From the NCBI GenBank assembly GCA_902729315.2, contig LR746274.1, forward strand, positions 8,016,537-8,080,536: DNA of 64,000 nucleotides, written 5' to 3'. Position numbers and translations under genes: made by a program. How positions within the stretch are numbered: position 1 is the first letter of the stretch; every line of letters starts with the position of its first letter. Positions 21,784-32,061 of the stretch are shown in pieces. A model generated the notes under the pieces. That model ran no database searches, was not told where the DNA came from, and saw nothing but the letters and a program-made list of their open reading frames with translations. This DNA comes from Spirodela intermedia (Eukaryota; Streptophyta; Magnoliopsida; Alismatales; Araceae).

Positions 21784-21971
21784 AATCAAAGAGGGACTCT
21801 TCTGAAGAGGAGTCAGGCTGACTTCTAACCTAATTCCAAAGTGGAATTAGGAGACTCAACATCTCGAATAGGTCTGTCTCAGAAGGGGTCAGAGATCCAT
21901 CTCGCCACTCCTGCCTAGTATCTCTCTCTTGATCCTTAGTTTTCATTAGTGGAAGTTCTCTTTTTCCATGA

Positions 21972-22422
21972 TCTCCTTGTCCAACCACTTCAAGGAAAGG
22001 ATCCCCATCAAGACATGGTCATTTCCGTTTTTGACATCTTCTTTGTACGCATCTCAATTGCAATGAAGTCTGCTAAGCTCAAGCTTCCCTCTAATATGTT
22101 TCCCTTTCAACCCCTCTCCCTCATTCTTGTGGAAATCTAATACTATGTATTCATCAATTATCCGTTGCGCTACATTCCCCATACCTGATTGGTTGCATGT
22201 CACCGAGAAATTCAACTCATATCATTCAAGAACAATGCACTTTTGAAGTATGATGGTTCATTATCAGTTTTTCCTCAAGTGGTCTAGTCATTTTTTTGAA
22301 ATGTTCATAGTTCGCTTGACATTCCAAATTGAAAGGCGTTTGATTCTTGTACATGAGGATACAATTTTCATGTTGAATACATGTGAAAGTTGACTTATGG
22401 GCGGCAGTATGGCCCACAGAGA
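21972..22422 (+). pseudogene. Fragment of complex I subunit gene, copy 3
   Basis: Nearly identical to 9460-9910. The exon-like part ends at 22083 and the donor GT is CT. Carried as part of array unit 3. Confidence 0.75.
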
Positions 22423-22655
22423 CTAATGAGCCCCGCTGGGGGTTAGGAAGTCAACATCCAGGACGAATCTGCAGCTCTCACGCGTCAGCGCGTCAGCGGA
22501 GCTCTTCTTCGTCTGCCCTTCCCTCCGACGTCCTCCCCGACGAGGCTTCTGAGTGGAAGTAGCGACTCCTTCTTCCTTATTCTCTTCTCTGACTATCATG
22601 TTTCAGAGAAATTTCTCCGCTTTTGCCTTTGGTTCTGATCGTCTGCAGGTCGAAG

Positions 22656-25600
22656 ATGGATCCTCAGGTTCTGGATACCATAATCAGCCGGTTGGTGGCC
22701 ACCGAGGGCAATCGGCCCACGGAAGAAAATCCTCTTTCGGAGGCAGAGATTCGGCTGCTGTGTCTGGTGTCGAAGGATATTTTTCTAGAGCAGCCCAATC
22801 TTTTGGAGCTCGAAGCCCCCATCAAAATATGCGGTAAGGGTTACTATTTCGTGGTGATATATATGTTCTACCGGCCTTGCGTTTTGGTTGTTTCTGAGTA
22901 GGAGGAAAAATAGCGGAGAAGCTGAGGGAGCCGATCGTTTTCTTCGTGTTGTGTGGCCTCGCGGTGTCGAATTTTCTGAATTTCTTTTCGGCTGTTGCTT
23001 TATCTAAACCTTTTCTTTTCCATAGCCAGCCAGTTCCTTCTCTCATCAGACGGGCTACTGCTTCAGATCTTCTGTTAGGCATTTTTTTCTCTTTTTCGGT
23101 TCAACTGCTAGAACAGAGCTGAAAGACTGGTGGCCGAAACTAACTGATTGACCAGAATACGTTCTTTCCAGTCCTCAAAATAATGAGCCGTTTACTTATT
23201 GTATCTCATTCTCCCCCCTAACCGTTCCATTTTTTTCTAATTAGCGAGTTCAATCTTGCGCAGGAGATATTCACGGACAGTATTCTGATCTTTTGAGACT
23301 TTTTGAGTACTGCGGGTTTCCCCCAGAAAGTAATTATCTATTTCTTGGAAATTATGTTGATTATGGGAGGCGAAGTATGGAGACGATGTGTCTTCTTCTG
23401 GCTTACAAGATTAAGTATCCCGTCAATTTCTTTCTTCTGCGAGGTAATCATGAATCTGCATCCGTCAATCGTATATATGGTTTCTACGACGAGTGTAAGA
23501 GAAGATTCAATGTGAGGCTATGGAAAATCTCGAATGACTGCTTTAACTGCCTACCTGTGGCAGCTCTTGTCGATGGCAAAATATTCTGTGTGCATGGTGG
23601 TATTTCTCCAGATCTGAAGAACTTGGATCAGATACGAAATTTGGCACGCCCCACCGATGTTCCTGATGCCGGATTGCTGTGTGATCTCCTTTGGTCCGAT
23701 CCCAGTAGAGATGTCCAAGGATGGGGCATTCATGATAGTGGTTTTTCATACAGATTCGGTGCTGACATTGTGTCGGAGTTTCTTGAGAAGAACGACCTTG
23801 ACCTTATCTGTCGTGCTCATCAGGTTGTAAATAGCCATGCAATCCCTTAATGTCAAACCCCCATATTGCCCACCTGTTGGTTAATTCGCTGTTGCTTTCT
23901 CTAGGTTGTGGAGGATGGATATGAGTTTTTTGGCGGCAGGCAGCTCGTGACAGTATTTTCGGCGCCTTGTTGGCATGGCGAGTTCGACAATGCAGGCGCG
24001 ATAATGAGCGTAGATGATACTTTCATGTGCTCATTCCAAATACTTAGGCCTGCTGAAAAGGGAACAAAGTTCCTTGGAAGCAGACCAATGTATGAGGTAT
24101 GATCTTAGTATTATTGCATAGAACATCGATTTGATACGAAGATAACATGTGCTCATTATTTTGTCATGGCAAATAACCCAGTAACTAGTGTACCCATTTT
24201 TTTAAATAATAATAATAATCATAAATATTTTAAGCACATTTTAGAATGTTCGAAGCCAGTAAGTAATCTAGTCTCTTTGTGATCTTTGGAAAACCCAAGT
24301 CAGATCCGAGTAGATGCATATTTTCTAATCCGTATCTTAAAAGATGTATAACTCGGTGATGGGGAATGAAGTCAACTGTCATGTCTCATACAGAAGAAGA
24401 TGGATGCTCAAGTTCTGGATAGCTTAATCAGCCGGCTGGTGGGCACCAAGCGCAATCCGCCCACGAAAAAAGTGCATCTTTCAGAGGAGGAGATTCAGCA
24501 GCTATGTCTCGAGTCAAGGGAAATATTTCTAATGGAGCCCAATCTTTTGGAGCTCAGAGCCCCCATCAAAATATGCGGTAAAGCTTACTTTTTTCCTAGA
24601 GACATATGCTGAGAATTGAACCGCTTTTTCGTGATCTTATTTTGCTAAAGATGGACACCTTTGGCTCCTCGGATGCTTGTCATGCCCCAAGGACAGCTCA
24701 CCATGGATATGATAGCACCAAACACCCTGTGACTTGATCACGATGCTCGCTATGTCCCAGGGCCGCAGAGAGTATCCTTCTACTCGGAGATCTCCATAGT
24801 GCCGAGCTCTGATGCAAAGGCAGAGGCGGAAGGCCTCGCCGAACAAAGATACTCGACAGAGGAAGAAACCCTCGCCGGACAAAGATACTCGGCAAAGGAA
24901 GAAACCCTCGCCGGACAAGGATACTCATCAGAGAAAGAAACCCTCGCTGGAAGCGTACTCGACAGAGGCGGAATGCCTCACTGGACAGGTATTCGGCAAA
25001 GGCAAAAGCCCTCGCCGCAAAGGTACTCGGCAGAGGCTGAAGGCCTCGCCGGAGAAAGAGGGGTTTGAAACCCAACCTGTAACTTGTCTGCCGCCAGAAG
25101 CTAGTGATGGTGACAAGAAAAGCAGGCAGAACCTACACCAAACAGAGGGGACACCAGCAGATAGAGGACAGAGAGAAGAGAAGGGCGGAAACTGCCTTAA
25201 TTCCCCATTCAACCATTACACCCCATAATATCAGTAGAGAAAACCAAGTCACTTTTCCAAAAACACCATCAGCTAATGACACTATTTTCCTACAACCTAG
25301 AACTTACAACACCTGTCTCGATGCCCAATTTTCTGAATTTCCTTTTGGTCTGTAGCTTTTTTATCGAAAACCACTTCTTTTCCAGAGTCGGTTCTTTCTG
25401 TCATCAGATGGCCGATTGGTTCAGGTCTCTGGTTGTCCATCTTCTGCTAGAAGGGACAACCAATTGATCAGAACTTCTTCATATATTTTCAAACATAATG
25501 ATATTTTCTTTCGGGTCCTCAAAATAATGAGCTGTTTATTTATCGTATCTCATTCTCTCCCCGAACCTTTCCATATTTTTATAATTAATGAGTTCAATCC

Positions 25601-27027
25601 TGCGCAGGAGGTATTCACGGACAGTATTCTGATCTTTTGAGACTTTTTGAGCTCGGCGGGTTTCCCCCAGAAAGTAATTATCTATTTTTAGGAAATTATT
25701 TTGATTATGGGAGGCGAAATATGGAGACGATGTGTCTTCTTCTGGCTTACAAGATTAAGTACCCCGACAATTTCTTTCTTCTGCTGGCTGATCATGAATG
25801 TCTATCACTATGGGAAGTTTTCTCTAGGAAGCTATGGGAAGCCTTCACAGACTGCTTTAAGTGCCTCCCTGTGGCAGCTCTTGTCAATGAGAAAATATTC
25901 TGTGTGCACGGCGGTCTTTCTCCAGAGCTGGAGAATTTCGATCAAATACGAAATCTGCCACGCCCTGCTTTTATTCGTTATGAAGGATTGCTGTGTGATC
26001 TTCTTTGGTCCGTTCCAAGGGAAGATATTCCAGGTTGGGTCTCGAAGGATCAAGGTTATTCATACACATTCGGTCCTGACATTATGTCACAGTTTCTCGA
26101 GAAGCATGACCTTGAGATTATCTGTCGCGCTCATCAGGTTCAGAATCACCGTGCAATCCCTTATCCCAAGGTTGTAAAGGATGGGTATGAGTTAGTTGCC
26201 CACGGGCAACTCGTCACGACATTTTCAGCGCCTAGTTATATTAACCAGTTCGACAGTGCAGGCGCGATAATGAGCATAGATGAGAATTTGATGTACTCAT
26301 TTCAAATATCAAAGCGGTCCATAAAGAGATCAAATTTCTTTCGAACTAAGCCAATGTATAAGGTATGATCTACTATTATCGCATAGAACAGAGTCACGCT
26401 GGTGGAATTTTTCAGTGGTAGTTATTACTGCACAAATAGGTTAATATAGAATCAGTAAGAACACCTAGATGCTGACAATGATCATTGTCAATGGATTTCA
26501 TGACCCCTCCGAATGTTTCTGCTACATACTGCTCATGAGCTTTAAAACGGGCTGGTTACTAATTTCATCTGAATATTCTTGCAACTCAACACAGTATACT
26601 TTTGGCGTGAAGAGCGGGCTGCGTCGGCCAATGTATGGCGCAAGTTCTTCACAACCACTCCGCCATCTCAGGTAAACATACTTTTTATAGAAAATTTAAT
26701 TATTTTCATACATATAACTCCAAGAGTGAGATACCTTTGCTCACCCAGTGCTCCAAATTTTTTGCTTCTCTTCCATGCCTTTCTCTGATTTCCTTTAACT
26801 CCTACATTCATGGAATCGACCCTTCTCTTGGTTGTTCACTCTCTAGGAATGAGCAGGAGGACTTCACGACGGCCCTCGACCTAGATACTCTCTCAATCCA
26901 ATCTTCGGCGACAATGGAATCGAGCTTGCAGTCTGTCGAAGACGACGATGTGACATCGGACTGGGGTACATGGAGTCCGACCGTGTTTGAGGAGGTGGAT
27001 GAGATCATTTCATGGCGGTACTTATAA
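22656..27027 (+). CDS. PP1-like protein predicted with two phosphatase domains (array copy 3)
   Basis: Near-duplicate of 10144-14518 with the same exon plan: 22656-22833, 23264-23823, 23905-24096, 24394-24577, 25608-26362, 26595-26671 and 26847-27027; all splice sites and phases are retained. Domain 1 has [25 protein letters not shown] and RAHQ. Domain 2 has GGIHGQ, GNYFDYG and LADHEC. Differences from the first copy are scattered substitutions, for example SIDCF to SNDCF in domain 1 and HSWPS to HECLS in domain 2, plus [13 protein letters not shown], closer to the PP1 consensus than [13 protein letters not shown]. The C-tail ends DEIISWRYL. Two long copies with every frame kept suggest either very recent duplication or selection. 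The two-separate-genes reading remains possible (stop at 24102, new start at 24400). Confidence 0.65.
24637..25235. repeat. Minisatellite-bearing insert in intron 4 (array copy 3)
   Basis: Near-identical to 12120-12720, with the same four degenerate ~30-36-bp units at about 24813-25058. One small difference (near 25116-25122) changes the reading frames, which supports non-coding status. Confidence 0.65.
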
Positions 27028-27814
27028 GTTATGACACCATTCTTAGATGGTTGAAGAATATGACCTTGTCTAGGCCTTCTATTTATTAATGCAAGTGGAG
27101 CCACTGCTAGGATTAAATAAATCCATAGTTTTTCATTTTTTTGGATGAGAAGGCATCAAAAAAAATTCTGTATAAAGTTTTTGATATGCCAACATCTCAT
27201 AATGTGATAATGTTATGAATATTATCTTCATTATTTGTGCATATCCAGAATATGTGAATTTATTTATAGAAGATATATATCTTTTTTCCTTTTTAGGTAC
27301 ATAGATGTTTTTCTTGTATTTTATTGACTTTTGTGAATATGACAAATTATGATATTTATAGGGACATTCAAGATAGTTTCCTCTAGCTCCCGATGAACCC
27401 ATCATTGGTCAATGATTCTGCACGAATCCACTTGGCTTTTGGTCCAAGCATTCGACCTTTGGCTCTAACTAAGTGCATTCAAATTATCCCCATCAATTAA
27501 AAGTATTAGCATAATCATACTACTTTGTGTTATGAAGCTAGTACGTATTGAATTATATTTAATTCAGGGTTAATTAAGACATCTTCACAGTGTGGTTTTT
27601 TTTTTTGAGCTGTTGACATTAGTGGGGTGTATATTATTGATTAATTTTTGAAAGGAAGGTAAAAAAAATTTGTTGAGGAAGCTCATTTTCTCATATTTAT
27701 CTCCTAATAAATATGTAATTATTTCTTGTACAGAATTTAAAGAGTGAGAACTAAAAATTGTATATTGCTTAAATAGTTTCCTATGATGTGAACTGACTTT
27801 GGTCAAAGATAATA

Positions 27815-28395
27815 AATACTGCTACTATTCGGCCACCAAAGGGTGGACGTGAATGCCTGTACAGGGTTGGAGACTAGATTTCTTCTATGGATGAATTGCC
27901 TCAGATATCATACCTAGGGAATTGAAAACCAGATGCAGAGCGAGAAAGCATGAGATCCAAACTTATTTATTTAGTTGACTGCATTGGAAATAATTTTGAT
28001 AGAAAGCATCTTGATCAAGTGTGTGGTGTTCTAGGAGATGGCATTTGAGTTGAAAGATAATCTCTAGAAACCTTGGATGCTTACTACTCATGGAGACAGA
28101 CTATGACGGTAGTACTCTGCATGCACACATTTGAGGGAGTGATAATATCATTTAGCCTTCATCCCCATTGCATGTGATGATTTATTCTATAATAGTAGAT
28201 CTTCATGGGCCAAGGATGGCTGCATTTTACACATTTGTATGTCCATTTGGATATTATTTTTTTTACTCAATTTTATCACACTCATGAAAAGTGTCACATG
28301 CATCATCCTTTGACAATTTCATTTTTTCCATATCTCACATGCATAAGTTGACAAAATCCAATCAATAGGCTTTTTCTATCTATTTTCATGAGTTA
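27815..28395 (+). repeat. Segment homologous to the complex I gene intron (copy in unit 3)
   Basis: Near-identical to 20990-21560 and clearly related to 32615-33190. Followed by an LTR-related segment. Confidence 0.7.
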
Positions 28396-28399
28396 ATGA

Positions 28400-29690
28400 T
28401 ATGTTAATGATATGATGCATGCATTAACTCATATTAAATAACTTTATATTTCTCTTAAATTGAGAAAAATAGTTTTTACGTGACTAATGTGAATTTATGA
28501 TTAATTAAATGATTTTTATATTCACATTTTTAATTTAAAATAAATAAATAAATAAAGTATATTAAAATTGGAAGGAACTTACTGGCCAACTTGCACTTGG
28601 AAGTTGACCTAGAGTGCATTGTGCTTTAGTGGGTTGACCCTAGATCAAGTGGAACCGCATGCTAGGCTCAAGTGGTTTGAGAATCCATGTAAAAAAAATT
28701 CTATAGAGAATAAGTCAATAGAGTAGCTACTATATATGATCAATCATCAATAAAATATTTATCAATAATAAATAAGGATTGTCATTAGTAATTGATAAAG
28801 TAATCAAATAGAAAAATCATGAATTTTGAGAGAAAAATAATCTCTTGTTGGTTGACAAGTAAGTCATCATCAAGGGTAGAGAGATCCAATAAGAGACTTG
28901 TCACAATCAATTCAAAGTATTCTGAATGTGATATGAGCCTCCTCTTATTACACGAACTTAAGAAAGAAGTTCCTTGAGATAAGCTCCACCTCCATCAAGC
29001 TTAATTTCACTAGATGTTAATTGCTAGAGCACCATTTTTATCAAACTTTCACTCAGCCGAATGATAGTCATCGAAGACCTGTCAATGATGTTGTTCTTCA
29101 TCCTCTAGAGTATACACAAGAATCAAGAGAATGCCCATGACAATGTACATTCAAGGGGAGCCTTTTGACCTTACAAAATTCTTAGATTCTAATGTGGACA
29201 CCCTTTGAAAACCTTTTGACCTTACAAAATTCTGGTGATCCTTGTCGCAATGTTGAAACTATATTTTTTCCTATTTAAACTCATTTAATCTTTAGATTAA
29301 TGATATTTTTCTTAAATTTAAGCTTCAAAACTCTCTTTTTATTATTTATTCAATATTTATAAATCTCAATTTCATCAATTGAATCATTTGGAATCACTTA
29401 CATGATATGTGTGTATTTACCTCTCAAGCATCATCTACATCATTGATTTTCTGTTTTTCTCCTTTTCTGACAACAATTTTTTTTCTTATTCGTCATCACC
29501 CCTCTTTTGAGCTCATTTGATTTAAATAGTCACTAAGCAATACCTAATTCTCACTCTTTGTAGATTGATCTTGAGCTTACCATATTATTTACCTATTTTA
29601 GTATTTTCATTTGGTAAATTCGTGATTACAAATATTTTTTGATCAATTGATTTTGGGGCTTTTAACAACCCTCAATTTCTTTTTATCAAG
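28400..29690. mobile_element. Diverged LTR-related segment
   Basis: Colinear but strongly diverged relative of the 18014-19636 solo LTR. Both contain gagcctcct..tta, then aagttccttgaga / aagctccctgaca with cacctccatc, then ggagcctttt..ggatgtggacac-like tracts. The right end runs into a decayed PP1-like remnant at about 29690. No coding domains were seen and the ends are not clear. Confidence 0.5.
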
Positions 29691-30500
29691 AATCGCCATG
29701 TAGTCCATTAGTGTCAAACCCATAATGCCCACATAGTGGTTAATTCATTGTTTCTTTTTGCAAGTTGTGGAGGATAAATATGAGTTTTTTGGGAAGAAGC
29801 AACTCATTATGAAATTTTCAGTTCTTAATTATTGCAACAAGTTTGAAAATGCAGGTGTGATGATGATTATAGATGAAACTTTGATGTGCTCATTTCAAAT
29901 ATAAATCTTGACAAAAAGAGATCAAAGTTCTCTAGAAGACAAACCAATGTATAAGGTATAATCCTAATATTATTTCATAGAACAACAATGAATAGAACAT
30001 CAATTTGACATAAAATACGATGTGCTCATTATTTTGACATGACAATTACACAATAATAGTTTACCCATTTTTATACAATAATAATATTATTTTTTTAGAC
30101 TCATTTTTTAAAATTCCAAGCCATTAAGTAATCCATTCTCCTTGTGACCTTTGGAAAGCCCCAAGTTAGATCCAAGTAGACACATATTTTCTAGTGAATA
30201 TCATAAAGAACATGTAGCTCAGTGATGGGGAATAAAGTCAACTATGATATTTCATATCAATTTGGTCTCAACTTTATGAATAACATGCTAATAGAATTGC
30301 ACTCCATTTTACAAATCCATCACCCTTGGTGGAAACTAAAGTGGTAGAATTCAACATATGTTCTTCAGTTGTGTTCTACAGCATCTATTTACTAATTTCA
30401 GCAAAATCATCTTGCAACTAGGTACATGCTTCTAGTCATCTGGATCGCACCACTTTTGAGGAGGTTGAGGAGATCTCTTCCAAGTACTACTTAATAGAGT
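29690..30500 (+). pseudogene. Decayed 3' remnant of a PP1-like gene
   Basis: Intron 2-like sequence at about 29690-29763 is followed by an exon-3-like stretch, 29764-29955, of exactly the usual 192 nt. It translates [14 protein letters not shown]... with [10 protein letters not shown], nearer to canonical PP1 than the intact copies, but has an in-frame TAA after CSFQI. The acceptor AG is shifted (caag). A last-exon remnant near 30450-30495 reads FEEVEEISSKYYL with the stop lost. The 5' half is missing, replaced by LTR-like DNA. Confidence 0.75.
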
Positions 30501-31380
30501 TTGAGGGCTTAAGGATATGACCTTGTATTGGCCTTCCATTTATTAATGAAAGTGGAGCCAACGTTAATATTAAATAAATGCATTTTTTATCTTTATACTT
30601 ATTTCTTTGGGTGTGGAGGTGTGAAGTTGTGAAGATTTTTTCTGCATAAAATTTTATAAATGCCATCATATTTTTAATGGATAATGTCATTTGGTGCATT
30701 TATATATCTTTGCTATTTTTTCACATAATTTTCTATTTTTATTGATATATATTTTTTATGCATACCCAAAAGATGAATTTATTTAATCAAAAAATGTATT
30801 TTCTCCTCAAAAAATAGGAAAGTCTTTTTAGTCCCTATTGTTTTATTGCATTATATTGCCTTTTGTGAATATACTTATGACAATGCTTACAGAGACATTT
30901 GAGACAATCTCTTATAGCTCTCCATGAACCCAGCATTCATCAAGGATTCCCTACTTATCCACGTGCTTTTTGGTCAAAGAATTTGACCATTGACTCTAAT
31001 TAAGTGGATTCAAATTTATCCCCATCAACTAAATATATTGAATTATATTTAGTGTAATGAAATATGTACAACTAGTGTACCGAAATGAGTAGATATTGAA
31101 TTATATTTAATGTAGGGTTAATCCTACAAGGGTGTATATAATGGATCAGTCCGTCAAAGGAAGAGCATAAAAATTTATCATAGATACTTATTTCATCACG
31201 TTTTGTATCTCCTATGAAATAGTTTATTAATTTTGATATAATTTAAGAGAGATGAGTAAAATAGGGTATGCTTAAATAATTTCATATGATAGTAAACATA
31301 GGTTGGGACATTTTTTTTGGAAATAAATAAATAAATATTTATTAAGGTCATAATGTTAGTGCCAACCTTTAAGATTACCT
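30501..31380. repeat. 3' flank of the PP1-like remnant
   Basis: AT-rich sequence aligned with 7714-8462 and the flanks of the other copies. It includes the ttcatcaaggattccct and ttttggtcaaag tracts and ends with a taatgttagtgcc stretch near 31350, the stretch used at the array breakpoints. No gene seen. Confidence 0.6.
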
Positions 31381-31426
31381 TATCTCAAGAGATTCAGGAG
31401 CCCCAAAACTGGCCTTTAGGCCGAAT

Positions 31427-31740
31427 CCATATAAAGCTGAGGCCCATTTTCAGAGAGCGAGAGAGAGAGAGAGAGAGAGAGAGAGTCGCGTGGGATGGCA
31501 AGCCAATCACGTGGTGAGAGAAAACAGGGCCGAATAGGGGGGCTGGTCGGTCCGGGCCGGGCTTTTTTTCTCTTGGGCCTTGCTTATGAAGCTTAGGCCC
31601 ATTTTCAGACCACAGGAGAAAGACAGAGAGAGTACGTGATCCATGCAAGACAATCACGTGGTGAGAGAAAACACTGACGAATGGGGGGAGTCTATGTCGA
31701 TCCGGGCCAAGCTTTTTATCGGGCCCATCCTATAAATCTT
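31427..31740 (+). promoter_or_regulatory. Promoter of the complex I gene: duplicated G-box/site II module and TATA box
   Basis: Two imperfect repeats about 150 bp apart each carry an AGGCCCA site II motif (31440-31446 and 31595-31601), a (GA)n or GA-rich stretch and an aaTCACGTGGTGAGAGAAAAC-type G-box (CACGTG at 31508-31513 and 31655-31660). TGGGCC at 31574 and GGGCCCA at 31721 add further site II-like cores. TATAAAT at 31731 is a good TATA box about 330 bases before the start codon. Site II motifs are known to be typical of plant nuclear genes for mitochondrial proteins, which fits the gene downstream. Confidence 0.7.
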
Positions 31741-32061
31741 CGAGCTGGGTTCAGAAGCCCGGCCCACGGGGCCCTCGAGGGGGGTACACCACAAAAGAAG
31801 CCTCTTTTCTCCTTCATTCTTCCTTCTCCCCACGCTGCCGTCGGCGACCGCAGGAGCAGCGAGGGCAGGTCTGAGCATCCCCTCATTCCCCCCATCTCTC
31901 CGATCTCTCCTTCTCCCTCCTCCCCATCCTCATCCCTCAGGATGATTCTTCCCTTCTGATGCTTTTAGATCTGTTGTTTTTCACGGATTTCGGCTCGTAT
32001 TGCCAGGTGGGAAAACGAGGTGAGGGAAATAGACAGCGAGAGGAGAGGGATTTGTGGGAAA

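Larger units (their letters stand above)
21784..28395 (+). repeat. Tandem array unit 3
   Basis: Aligned to unit 1 from 9281 onward (offset 12512) and to unit 2 from about 15410. It lacks the 0.8-kb segment with the GC-rich module and gypsy remnant. It contains the complex I exon fragment (21972-22422), the second intact two-domain PP1-like gene, a PP1 3' flank and a complex I intron segment (about 27815-28395). Confidence 0.7.
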
